The notes beneath the pieces were generated by a model, which was not told the origin of the DNA, did not search any database, and worked only from the letters and a program-made list of their open reading frames with translations. A program made the translations under genes and the position numbers. From an uncultured Actinomycetes bacterium (GTDB lineage Bacteria; Actinomycetota; Acidimicrobiia; Acidimicrobiales; Microtrichaceae), in the NCBI GenBank assembly GCA_903852755.1, contig CAINRS010000162.1, positions 1-64,000 of the forward strand: DNA of 64,000 nucleotides. Direction: 5' to 3'. This document shows, piece after piece, positions 44,437 to 52,769 of this stretch (positions are counted from its first letter, which is position 1; every line of letters begins with the position of its first letter).

Positions 44437-46470
44437 TCAGCCCAGAGTCCGGCACGGCGCACCGGCACACACGTCGACGACCTCGCCGTTCGGCTGGATG
44501 AAGGCGAGGAGCAGGACGAGCGCCTGGGGCACCTCGGTCAGATCGTCGTGCGGGTCGTCGCCCGCCCGTGGTGGTGTCGGGCCGACCGGTGGAGCCGGCG
44601 TTCCGAAGTCCCACACCACCAGCGCGCTCCCGTCCCACGGGAGCGTCGGGATCGGGTCGATCAGCGCGAACGGCTCGACGTCGGTCGAGCGGCCCGGTGC
44701 GAGGGTCGGCGAGAGGCGTGGGGCCCCGATGGTCCGGGCCAACTTCTCGGTGCTGACGTTCGCCACCTGGTGGTCGCCGAAGGCCTCGAGGATCAGCACT
44801 CGCTGCGGCTCGGACCGTGTGGGGTACGGGTCCTCGGTCAGGTGCTGGGCGTACCCGCTGTTCTCCCCCCGGTCCCACAGGTTCTGGACCATCTCCAGGC
44901 CCAGCGACTGGGTGAGCTGGTCGGGGTAGCCCGCCGCGAGCACGGGAGCGAACCGGTCGAAGTTGACGCTCCGGTTGAGCAGCAGGTTGTAGCCGAGACC
45001 ACCCACGGCGAGCACGGTGGCGTCCCAGTCGTCGGTGAGCGCAGCGGGTGCACCGCCCAGGATCCCGCCCTGACTCGCTCCGAGGAACGACAGCTGTTCC
45101 GCGTCGACGAGTGGTCCGCCGTCGGCGGTCTGGAACTCCGGGTTGGTGACGAACCCCGTCGGCGAGGCCAGCAGCCTCCCGAGGAGCAGGAAGCCGAGGT
45201 GGCCCTGCTGCATCCGGTCGGGCTGGGTCCTGAAGAGGCTGAGGTCCTGCAGTTCCTTCCCGATCGTCGGGATGTCGGCGCTGCTCATGCCGAGCCAGTC
45301 GACGGCGCACACGCCGACGCCGTTCGCTGCGACGAGGGTTCCGATCCCGCGGATCTCGTCCCTCGACCCGAGGAGGCCGTGGCCGAAGACGACGAAGGGC
45401 ACCGGGCCCGCCGACTGCGACGGGACGACGCAGAGGAACGGGTTGGGCATGGTGCCCTCGGCGGTGGGGGTGCCGGTCGGCGAGTCGTCGTTGTTGAGGA
45501 CCGTGCCGGTGGCGCCGTCACCGGTGAGGTACTTCGGCATGTCGAAGGACCCCTCGATGAACGTCGCCGGTCCGACGGTGTTGGTCCCCGTCACGCTGAA
45601 CGGCGGAGCGCCGTCGCCGAGGTCCGCCTTCGTCTCGTCCCACATCGATCGCAGCCTGCCCGAGAGGGAGTCCGACGATGCGACCGTGAACGCCCAGCCC
45701 ACGTCCAGGTCGTCGGTGTTCACGCCGGCGGTCCGGAGCGCGTCGAGCCACTGCTGCTGGTCGGCGTCGGGTCGGGCGACCACGGCCGCCATGGCCTCGG
45801 TCGGCTGGATCTCGCTGCCGTCCGCACGACGCAGGTCGGACAGTCCGATCGCGTACCGACGGCCCTCGCCCAGCGACGTCGCCGGGATGATCCGGAGGGG
45901 CTGACGGGAGGGGTCGGTCACGTTGGTGTCGAGTTCGACCCACGCCGGCACCCGCGCGCCGGTCTCCACGTCGACGACTGCCAGGTTCGAGTCGGGCTCA
46001 ATGGATGCGGCGATGTCGGTCTGCGGTGCGAGCCCGGACGCGACCGGGTCGACGCCGGGCACCACCGTGAGTCCGATCGACGCCGGTGAGAACCCGTCGT
46101 TGCGGTTCCACTCGGCCGGGTCGACGGCGACGCCCTGGGCGTTGACGGGCATCCCGCCGGCGGGCAGGTCCAGGCGCCGGCCGGTGGGACGGGAGTCGTC
46201 GGCGGTGGTGAACCGGTCGTTCGGCCAGGGCAGCAGGCACTCCGTCGGATCGACCGGGTCGCAGGCCCCGGGAGCGGTCGAGACGGTGGCCGCCTCGGGG
46301 CCGCCGGACGTGCCCGGCGCGTCGCCCGAGCCCTCGGTGTCGCCGGCGCCCGAGGAGCACGCGGCGACGAGCAGCGCCATCGACACGGCCACCGCCCCGG
46401 TGCCTGCCCGAAGTCCCCGACGCCCCGCGCCGGCGGCGTCGGACCTGCGCTCCCCTCGGATGACGCTCAC
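44437..46470 (-). CDS. Large lipoprotein with alpha/beta-hydrolase domain
   Basis: 677 residues. Signal peptide with the lipobox LLVAAC, a Gly/Ser/Ala linker, then CDPVDPTECLLPWPNDRFT (an N-terminal beta domain typical of large bacterial lipoprotein hydrolases). The hydrolase half has FVVFGHGLLGSRDE, LSFLGASQGGILGGAPAAL (nucleophile Ser in GASQG), and EAFGDHQVANVS with the likely catalytic Asp-His. Related proteins act on esters or polymers outside the cell, but the substrate is unknown. The GTG start lies eight bases after TAGCAT. Confidence 0.82.
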   Translation of the reverse strand: MSVIRGERRSDAAGAGRRGLRAGTGAVAVSMALLVAACSSGAGDTEGSGDAPGTSGGPEAATVSTAPGACDPVDPTECLLPWPNDRFTTADDSRPTGRRLDLPAGGMPVNAQGVAVDPAEWNRNDGFSPASIGLTVVPGVDPVASGLAPQTDIAASIEPDSNLAVVDVETGARVPAWVELDTNVTDPSRQPLRIIPATSLGEGRRYAIGLSDLRRADGSEIQPTEAMAAVVARPDADQQQWLDALRTAGVNTDDLDVGWAFTVASSDSLSGRLRSMWDETKADLGDGAPPFSVTGTNTVGPATFIEGSFDMPKYLTGDGATGTVLNNDDSPTGTPTAEGTMPNPFLCVVPSQSAGPVPFVVFGHGLLGSRDEIRGIGTLVAANGVGVCAVDWLGMSSADIPTIGKELQDLSLFRTQPDRMQQGHLGFLLLGRLLASPTGFVTNPEFQTADGGPLVDAEQLSFLGASQGGILGGAPAALTDDWDATVLAVGGLGYNLLLNRSVNFDRFAPVLAAGYPDQLTQSLGLEMVQNLWDRGENSGYAQHLTEDPYPTRSEPQRVLILEAFGDHQVANVSTEKLARTIGAPRLSPTLAPGRSTDVEPFALIDPIPTLPWDGSALVVWDFGTPAPPVGPTPPRAGDDPHDDLTEVPQALVLLLAFIQPNGEVVDVCAGAPCRTLG

Positions 46471-46526
46471 GCGCGCGGATGCTACCGGTCGGTCGCCGGC
46501 AGCGCCGGGCGACGGTACGCCGCGGG

Positions 46527-48074
46527 TCAGGTCGGTGGGCTGCGCTCCTGACGCCGACGGCCGAGGAGGAACATCGCAGCGGCCGCTGCGGTCGTGACGG
46601 CCGCCGCCACCCCCTGGGCGTGCAGGCCGTCGATCATCGCGGCCTGCTGGGCATCCGAGATCTCGTCGACCTCGGAGAGGGGCACGGCGTACTGCGAGGC
46701 GATGCTCTCCGAGCTCGCGCCGTCGCGCATGGCCGCAGCGATCTCCGCGGACTGCTGGTTGTCGAGCCCATCGGCGGCGAGTTCGGTCCGCAGCGTGGTC
46801 GACGCCGCCCCGAAGACGATCGCGGTCATGACGGCGACGCCGACGGCCCCGCCGACGTTCGATGCGGCCCCCTTGAACGCAGCTGCGCTGCCGTCCTCAC
46901 CCGGGGGAGCCGAGTTCATGACTGCGTTCGTCACCGGGATCCCGGCTGCGGTCGACGCGGCGGCGTAGCAGCTCATCACGAGAATCGCGACGGCGACGGG
47001 GGTGTCGACCGTGATGAACAGGCAGAGCAGCAGGCTGGCGGCCACGAGCGAGATGCAGGTCACGCCGGTGACGGTGATGCCCCGGCGCTGCAGCATCCGT
47101 CGTGCCACCATCGCCCCGAGCACCCCGGCGAGCTGGGCGGGCACCATGGCCAGGGCCGTCTGCAGCGCATCGAATCCGTAGACGTACTGGTAGCCCATCG
47201 TCAGGTAGAACCACAGGTTGGCGAAGGGAATCAGGATCACCGCGACGAGCAGGACGAGCACGCCGCCGCTGCGCAGCGCTGCGAGCGACAGCGACGGGTG
47301 CTGGATCCTCCGGAACGCAGCGACGAGCGCTGCGGCGCTGCACACCGTGGCCCCGAGCCGGAACACCGTCGAGCTCGACGCCCATCCGTCGGAGCTGATG
47401 GCGTTGATGGTCTGGACCCCGGCGGCGAGCGCCAGGCCGGCGAGCGCCGGCGTGAGCAGTTCGCCGTGGCCGTCGGCTCCGGGAGAGCGGGGCAGCGTCC
47501 GGCGGGCGGCGACGAGCATGGCCACCCCCGCCAGTGTCCAGAGCGCGACGACCAGTCGCCACGTCGCCGAGTCGACGAGCGCACCGGCGACGATCGGCGC
47601 CGACACGTACACGACGGGACCGATGATCGCGAAGGTCGCGAACGCCGACGCCCGTGCCCCGGGTGCGGAGACGCTCGCGCTCAGGAGTCCGAGCGCGACC
47701 ACGACCAGCGCGGACGCACCGATGCTCTCGAGGATCAGACCGGTGACCGCGACCGGGAAGCTCGGAGCGATCGCGACCACCCCGCACCCGACGGTGAACA
47801 CCGTGGCCCCCGCGGTGATGAGCCGTCGCTCGCCCCACCGGGACCCGAGCACCCCGGCCAGGAAGATCACGAGCAGGGCGGCGATGCTCGGGAGCTGGCG
47901 CACGACCGACTGCTGCGACTCCGACGCTCCGAGATCGGCGAGCATCGGGGTGAGGATGTAGTTGTACGTGGCCGGGACCACGGTGGCGGCGCCGACGATG
48001 ATGCAGACGCCCAGCAGGATCCGGCGCTGGTGGCCGTCGAGCGTGACGTCGGCGTCGATCGCAGCGTCGGTCAC
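46527..48074 (-). CDS. MFS transporter, DHA2-like drug/metabolite exporter
   Basis: 515 residues with about 14 membrane helices. The first helix follows LDGHQRRILLGVCIIVG; SRWGERRLITAGATVF matches the loop 2-3 signature of the major facilitator superfamily. The central VVALWTLAGVAMLVAARR and a long C-terminal half with helices 9-14 fit the DHA2 (14-TMS) exporter family. An amphipathic insert before the last helix holds QYAVPLSEVDEISDAQQAA, as in EmrB/QacA relatives. Its GTG start overlaps the stop of the oxidoreductase gene (4 bases), indicating one operon. Confidence 0.88.
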   Translation of the reverse strand: MTDAAIDADVTLDGHQRRILLGVCIIVGAATVVPATYNYILTPMLADLGASESQQSVVRQLPSIAALLVIFLAGVLGSRWGERRLITAGATVFTVGCGVVAIAPSFPVAVTGLILESIGASALVVVALGLLSASVSAPGARASAFATFAIIGPVVYVSAPIVAGALVDSATWRLVVALWTLAGVAMLVAARRTLPRSPGADGHGELLTPALAGLALAAGVQTINAISSDGWASSSTVFRLGATVCSAAALVAAFRRIQHPSLSLAALRSGGVLVLLVAVILIPFANLWFYLTMGYQYVYGFDALQTALAMVPAQLAGVLGAMVARRMLQRRGITVTGVTCISLVAASLLLCLFITVDTPVAVAILVMSCYAAASTAAGIPVTNAVMNSAPPGEDGSAAAFKGAASNVGGAVGVAVMTAIVFGAASTTLRTELAADGLDNQQSAEIAAAMRDGASSESIASQYAVPLSEVDEISDAQQAAMIDGLHAQGVAAAVTTAAAAAMFLLGRRRQERSPPT

Positions 48075-49120
48075 GGTGTGCCCGCCGCTCTGCCGGCCGC
48101 CGACCCGGAGTGCAGGTCGGCGACGACCTCGGCGAGGTGGCGGGGGTCGGGGGCACGGTTGTTCACCAGACTCACCGAGTCCGAGATGCCCTCCAGTCGG
48201 GCCCGGATGGCCGGAGCGATCTGGTGCGGTTCACCGACGACGGCGATCGTCTCGAGCAGGTCGTCGTCGATGAGGGTTCCCATCTCGTCCCACCGACCGG
48301 CACGCGCGAGTCGCTGCAGCTCAGGCAGGAGGTCGCCGTGGCCGTGCAGCTCGAACACCGGTTGGTAGGCGGGCGTCGTGGCGTAGAACGCGAGCTGGGT
48401 GCGCACGGCCTCGCGGCTCAGGTCGAACTCCCGCTCGTCGCGTCCGGTGACGACGATCGTCACGCAGACCACCTCGAGCTCGTCCGGGTCCCGCCCCGTG
48501 CGACCCGCTCCCCGGGCGAGCGCCGGGAGGGTGAGTTCGAGCAGCGAGCGGCGGCTGTTGACCGGGTGGACGAGCAGACCATCGGCCACCTCGCCGGCGA
48601 CGGCGGTCATGGCCGGGCCGACTGCGCCGAGCAGGATCGGCGGCGGGTGGGAGTCGAGCGGGCCGGGGTCGAACGCCGGGACCATCCGGGTGTGGGTGTA
48701 GAACTCGCCGTCGAAGGCCAGCGGTGTGCCGTCCTGCCAGCAGGACCAGATGGCCCGGACGGCGAGCACGAGCTCGCGCATGCGCGCTGACGGCTGTGAC
48801 CACGGCATGGAGAAACGCTGCTCGACGTGCGGCCGGATCTGCGAGCCGAGACCCAGGGTGAACCGGCCTCCGGTGAGCGCCTGCAGGTCCCACCCGGCGT
48901 TGGCGATCGTCATGGGGGAGCGGGCGAACGCGATGGCGAGGGCCGTCCCCAGACCGATGCGTCGGGTGTGCTCGGCGGCGACGGCGAGGGGCAGGAACGG
49001 GTCGTGCTTGGCCTCGAACGAGAACGCCCGGTCGTAGCCAAGGTCCTCGAGCTCGCGGTAGACGGTCCGCGACGTCGACAGGTCGTCGGTCGGGACGGTC
49101 ATCGACACGCGCACCCGCAC
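48071..49120 (-). CDS. LLM-class, probably F420-dependent, oxidoreductase
   Basis: About 349 residues of the luciferase-like monooxygenase fold. VYRELEDLGYDRAFSFEAKHDPFLPLAVAAEHT, then IGLGTALAIAFARSPMTIANAGWDLQALTGGRFTLGLGSQI are the actinobacterial F420-dependent signatures. Later blocks are PPPILLGAVGPAMTAVAGEVADGLLVHP and the C-terminal lid. Members oxidise or reduce secondary metabolites or alcohols with F420. Pairing with an exporter suggests a modify-and-expel module (inference). Several GTG codons lie in a row (49108-49123); 49120 gives the family's usual VRVRVSM beginning. Confidence 0.87.
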   Translation of the reverse strand: MRVRVSMTVPTDDLSTSRTVYRELEDLGYDRAFSFEAKHDPFLPLAVAAEHTRRIGLGTALAIAFARSPMTIANAGWDLQALTGGRFTLGLGSQIRPHVEQRFSMPWSQPSARMRELVLAVRAIWSCWQDGTPLAFDGEFYTHTRMVPAFDPGPLDSHPPPILLGAVGPAMTAVAGEVADGLLVHPVNSRRSLLELTLPALARGAGRTGRDPDELEVVCVTIVVTGRDEREFDLSREAVRTQLAFYATTPAYQPVFELHGHGDLLPELQRLARAGRWDEMGTLIDDDLLETIAVVGEPHQIAPAIRARLEGISDSVSLVNNRAPDPRHLAEVVADLHSGSAAGRAAGTP

Positions 49121-49229
49121 CACGCGACCGTGCCCGGCGCCGGGTGTCAACCCGAACCGGGTCTGCGATCGCCGTCGGCCTCGGCGCGCAGCCCCCGCCC
49201 GGCGGCGGCAGTACGCTGACCCAGCGCCA

Positions 49230-50036
49230 GTGCTGGTCCGGCGTGAGTCGGGCGAAGGCCCGCTGCGTGGAGGTCGCCCGGTGGAGCAGCGGAGGTTGAC
49301 GGTGGCCGGGGCGCTCATCGCCCTCTACGGACTGGGGGCGGTCGTGTACGGCTGGGTGTTCCCCGGCCTGAGCGACGACGCGATGGGTGCGCACGTCGAC
49401 CTGTTCTACGGCGGGTTCACCGTCCTGTTCCTGGCGGTGATCGCAGCCACCTCCGGGTGGCGAGCCGTCGGCCTGGTCGGACGTGACCGGCACCCGGTCG
49501 TCCGATGGATCGTCGTGCTCGCCGTCGTCGACCTGCTGTTTCTCCTCTCCTACTTTGCGGCGTCACTGCTCGGCTACTCGGGCCAGGAGGGGGCGGTCTG
49601 GATCATTCTGGTCAACCTTGCGTTCGTGGCATTCAACGAGGAGGTTCTGTTCCGAGGGTTCCTGTGGAGCGCAATCGACACCCCCAGCCCGGCGCAACGG
49701 ATCCTGATCGTCTCGCTCGTGTTCGGGCTGTTCCACCTCGTCAACGGGTTCACCGGTGAGTCGTGGGGGAGCGCGCTGTTCCAGGTGGTCCTGGTGTTCC
49801 TGGCGAGCATCCTGGACGGGGTTGTCAGGTACGGCACGGGGAGTCTCTGGCCGACCATCGTCCTGCACTTCCTCTGGGATGCCTCGGGTGTGCTCGGTGC
49901 GGGCAGCGTCGCCGACGTGCTGGGTCCGGTGCTGCAGTTCGCCATCGTCGTCGCCGGCCTGGTGGCGCTGGCGGTGATCGCTACACGACGAGGTGGTGAG
50001 GGCCGTTCGTCGGCGGCGGTGGCGACGAGGGGCTGA
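49230..50036 (+). CDS. CPBP-family intramembrane metalloprotease
   Basis: 268 residues, about eight helices. The ABI/CPBP (PF02517) signature is complete: FNEEVLFRGFLW (EExxxR), VFGLFHLVNG (FxxxH) and VLHFLWDASG (HxxxD/N-type). The founding member is the CAAX prenyl protease Rce1; bacterial members process membrane peptides or regulate bacteriocin immunity. The GTG start used lies 12 bases after TACGCT (49212-49217); a GTG at 49301 with GGAGG upstream is an alternative. A second CPBP gene follows directly. Confidence 0.85.
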   Translation: MLVRRESGEGPLRGGRPVEQRRLTVAGALIALYGLGAVVYGWVFPGLSDDAMGAHVDLFYGGFTVLFLAVIAATSGWRAVGLVGRDRHPVVRWIVVLAVVDLLFLLSYFAASLLGYSGQEGAVWIILVNLAFVAFNEEVLFRGFLWSAIDTPSPAQRILIVSLVFGLFHLVNGFTGESWGSALFQVVLVFLASILDGVVRYGTGSLWPTIVLHFLWDASGVLGAGSVADVLGPVLQFAIVVAGLVALAVIATRRGGEGRSSAAVATRG

Positions 50037-50156
50037 ACCGGTCGCCTGTGGCGGACCGTGGACGCCGTCGAGAGTCGGTCCGAGTCGCCCCGGTCCCGGC
50101 GCCCGGTGAGAGGATGCGCTGCGTGCATCTCGGGCGCAGCGGAATCGGAGGTGACG

Positions 50157-50966
50157 GTGATCTCGAGGACTGACCGCGGGGACGTGCCGGTCCGGCGGGT
50201 TCTCTCGGCGCCCGGATTCGTGGTCGTGCTCGCCGCCGTCGTGGGGTCGTACTTCGCATCGGCGTGGTTGCTCGAACAGATCTCGGGTCTGGATGCTGGT
50301 TACGACGACTTCCCCGACGCCCGGACCGTCCTGACCGTCGTCGCCCTGCCGTACCTGGTGTCCGCCTCGGTCGTGGTGGCGGTGATCACGGCGTTGCGGT
50401 GGTGGCCTCCGGTCGTGCGGGAGCACCTCCGGGCCCGGCGGTGGGTGTGGGCCGTCAGCGCCGGCCCCGTCGTCGTGGCGCTGCTGGTGGCGACCGACAT
50501 CGGGAACGTCACGTCGAGCGGTGTCGCGCTCACGCTGGCGGTGGCGCTCGTCGCCGTGCTGGTCGGCATCGTGGAGGAGCTCACCTTCCGGGGCGTCGCC
50601 ATCGAGTTCCTGCGGTCTCGCGGCGTGGCGGAATTGGCCGTGGCTGGATGGTCATCCCTGCTCTTCGGGCTGTTCCACCTCACGAACGCACCCGAGAACG
50701 GTCTGCTGCCGTCCGTCGTCCAGGTGGTCGTCACGACCGGGTCCGGATTCCTCTTCTACCTGGGGCGACGGGTCTCGGGTGGGATCGCATGGCCGATCGC
50801 TGCGCATGCGGTGTGGGACTTCGCCCTCTTCACGGGGACGATGGGAGGGGCGTCGACGTCGTCGACCTCCCGGTGGGCGGTCGTCGGTCTCGTCGAGGTC
50901 GTCGCCGTCGTCGTCGCAGTCGTGCGACGCAGCAGGATCGATGCTTCGCCGCAGACCGCAGCGTGA
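50157..50966 (+). CDS. Second CPBP-family intramembrane metalloprotease
   Basis: 269 residues with the same fold but clearly divergent sequence: VEELTFRGVAIEFL (EExxxR), LLFGLFHLTNAPENG and AAHAVWDFALF. It lacks the extra N-terminal helices of its neighbour, and the helices between motifs 1 and 2 are shorter. The GTG 50157 start has GGAGG five bases upstream. Tandem CPBP genes suggest a duplication; the two may have different membrane substrates. Confidence 0.84.
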   Translation: MISRTDRGDVPVRRVLSAPGFVVVLAAVVGSYFASAWLLEQISGLDAGYDDFPDARTVLTVVALPYLVSASVVVAVITALRWWPPVVREHLRARRWVWAVSAGPVVVALLVATDIGNVTSSGVALTLAVALVAVLVGIVEELTFRGVAIEFLRSRGVAELAVAGWSSLLFGLFHLTNAPENGLLPSVVQVVVTTGSGFLFYLGRRVSGGIAWPIAAHAVWDFALFTGTMGGASTSSTSRWAVVGLVEVVAVVVAVVRRSRIDASPQTAA

Positions 50967-51002
50967 GCGTCGGGCCCACCTGCTCGGGCGGGCGACGAGG
51001 AG

Positions 51003-51086
<84 letters not shown>

Positions 51087-51152
51087 GAGTGGAGTCCGCA
51101 TCGTAGGGGAGCGCCGGTCACGGCTCCAGCCCGGAGCACCGGCGCCCTCCTC

Positions 51153-51461
51153 TCAGGCGGCGCCGGTGACTTCGGTGACGACCTCGTAGGACGCCACGCT
51201 CGGTGGCTCGCCACCCTCCCGCGGCCCGTGGCCGTGTGCGGCACGGAACGCGTCCGACGTGACCCAGTTGCGGAACGCGGTTTCGTCGGTGAACTCCATG
51301 ACGGCGACGTACGGGTCCTCGTCACGGTGCGGGCGAAGCAGTGCGGCCCGGTGCAGTCCCGGCACGTCGCCGAGCGTCGAGGTCATGTTGCCCGAGAAGT
51401 GCGACTCGAAGGTCCCGGCCTGCTCGGCGGGCACCTCGAGGCGGTTCATCACGATGTACAT
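51153..51461 (-). CDS. Antibiotic-biosynthesis-monooxygenase (ABM) domain protein
   Basis: 102 residues, a single dimeric alpha/beta ferredoxin-like fold: MYIVMNRLEVP, FESHFSGNMTSTLGDVPGLHRAALLRP, YVAVMEFTDETAFRNWVTSDAFRAAHG. This pattern (strand with N-R, helix, PG[FL] turn, W near residue 65) matches HmoB/IsdG-like and ABM proteins. Haem-degrading members use an Asn-His-Trp triad; Asn6, a downstream His and Trp66 are present, so a haem monooxygenase is possible but not certain. TAGCAT (51507-51512) gives a leader of roughly 40 bases. Confidence 0.85.
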   Translation of the reverse strand: MYIVMNRLEVPAEQAGTFESHFSGNMTSTLGDVPGLHRAALLRPHRDEDPYVAVMEFTDETAFRNWVTSDAFRAAHGHGPREGGEPPSVASYEVVTEVTGAA

Positions 51462-51569
51462 GGGGTCTCCGTCTGGTCGGGAGTCGTGGTCGGGGAGCAG
51501 ACCTCGATGCTACCGGTGGTCGCGGAGGGCTCCCGTGCGGGGCGGAGGCCCGCTGTCCACCGCCGTCGC

Positions 51570-51575
51570 TATCGT
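51570..51575 (+). promoter_or_regulatory. -10 box (TATCGT) of the fhaA operon
   Basis: TATCGT, seven bases before the ATG; probable leaderless start of the fhaA-to-pbpA transcript. Confidence 0.55.
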
Positions 51576-51582
51576 GTCCCGC

Positions 51583-52242
51583 ATGCCCGCTCAGGGGTTC
51601 GAGGCCCGTCTGGAACGACTGGTCGAGACAACGTTCGGCCGACTCTTCAGGTCGGGTCTGCAACCGGCCGAGTTCGGCCGGAAGCTGCGCCGTGCCATGG
51701 ACGACCACAAGGTGGTCAGCGCCGCCGGTCGGGTGGTCGTGGCCAACCGGTTCGACTTCAGCGTGTCGACGGCCGACGCCGAGTCGCTCGAGGGGATGGA
51801 GGGCACGCTGCGACGTGAGCTCGCGGAGCTCGCCCGGGGCCACGCCCGGGACGAGGGCTACGCCTTCGTGGGACCGGTCGAGGTGACGCTCGACACCGAC
51901 GCAGGGGTGCCCCGTGGCACGATCGACCTCGAGGCCCGGATCGTCGAGGGCCCGGGTGCCCTCCCTCCCGGTTCGCTGCTCCTGCCCACCGGCGACCGGG
52001 TGCCGCTCGGGGAGTACGAGGTGACCCTCGGCCGGAACGACGACTGCACCGTGATCCTGGCCGACCCGAACGTGAGCCGGCAGCACGCCGTGGTGCGTCC
52101 GGATGGAGAGGGGTACGTGGTCGTCGACCGGGGCTCCACCAACGGGACCAAGGTCAACGGGGCCCGGATCACCGAGCACCACCTGGTTCCGGGGGACGTC
52201 GTGCAGCTCGGGAACACCGTCGTCCGCTTCGAGGCGTCGTAG
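51583..52242 (+). CDS. fhaA: FHA-domain protein FhaA (DUF3662 + FHA)
   Basis: 219 residues. The N-terminal DUF3662 domain (LERLVETTFGRLFRSGLQPAEFGRKLRRAMDD) and a C-terminal FHA domain with VTLGRNDDCTVILADPNVSRQHAVV (phospho-Thr-binding GR, S and H) and DRGSTNGTKVNG. The actinobacterial FhaA proteins are read by PknB and bind phosphorylated MviN in peptidoglycan control. The linker between the domains is very short here, giving a protein less than half the mycobacterial length. ATG start seven bases after TATCGT (51570-51575). Confidence 0.93.
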   Translation: MPAQGFEARLERLVETTFGRLFRSGLQPAEFGRKLRRAMDDHKVVSAAGRVVVANRFDFSVSTADAESLEGMEGTLRRELAELARGHARDEGYAFVGPVEVTLDTDAGVPRGTIDLEARIVEGPGALPPGSLLLPTGDRVPLGEYEVTLGRNDDCTVILADPNVSRQHAVVRPDGEGYVVVDRGSTNGTKVNGARITEHHLVPGDVVQLGNTVVRFEAS

Positions 52243-52250
52243 GAGCCGAC

Positions 52251-52769
52251 GTGCCCGAGCAGCTCCTCACCGTCCTCAAGCTGTGCCTGTTGGCGCTGGT
52301 CTACCTGTTCTTCCTCCGTGTCCTGCGGGCGGTGTGGGCCGAGGTGGGTCCACTGCGTGCCGCTGCCGGCCAGCCGGCACGACCGGCGCCGGGCGCCGCA
52401 GTGCCGGAGCCGGCGACCGGGGGTCGCAAGGGGAGGTCCGGCCGGGCCGCACGGTCACGTTCGTCGCGTCGGCAACCCTCCGTGCCCTCACGGCTCGTCA
52501 CCGTCGAGCCCGCCGCGAGGGCGGGTACCGAGGCGGCGCTCGGTCCGGAGCTGACCGTCGGCCGTGCTGCCGGATGCTCGCTCGTGTTCGACGAGCGGTT
52601 CGTCTCGCAGGTCCACTGCCGGATCTTCGTGCGGGACGGGTCGGTGTTCGTCGAGGACCTGGGCTCCACCAACGGCACCTGGGTCAACGGTGCCCGGGTG
52701 GTGGGACAGATGCCGGCCCGGCTCGGTGACCGCATCCAGGTCGGCAACGTCGTGCTGGAGGTCCGGTGA
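52251..52769 (+). CDS. fhaB: Membrane-anchored FHA-domain protein FhaB
   Basis: 172 residues: an N-terminal membrane helix (LLTVLKLCLLALVYLFFL), a basic, Arg/Ser-rich linker, and an FHA domain with LTVGRAAGCSLVFDERFVSQVHCRI and LGSTNGTWVNG. In mycobacteria FhaB (FipA) connects PknA/B signalling with FtsZ and FtsQ. The GTG lies nine bases after the fhaA stop; its own stop overlaps the pstP start (GTGA). Confidence 0.93.
   Translation: MPEQLLTVLKLCLLALVYLFFLRVLRAVWAEVGPLRAAAGQPARPAPGAAVPEPATGGRKGRSGRAARSRSSRRQPSVPSRLVTVEPAARAGTEAALGPELTVGRAAGCSLVFDERFVSQVHCRIFVRDGSVFVEDLGSTNGTWVNGARVVGQMPARLGDRIQVGNVVLEVR

Noticed and set aside
44548-48368. Long plus-strand open frames (over 500 codons) opposite the lipoprotein hydrolase and the MFS exporter
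   Set aside because: Their translations are low-complexity Arg/Gly/His-rich text typical of antisense frames in 70% G+C DNA, while the minus-strand frames show clear domain motifs.
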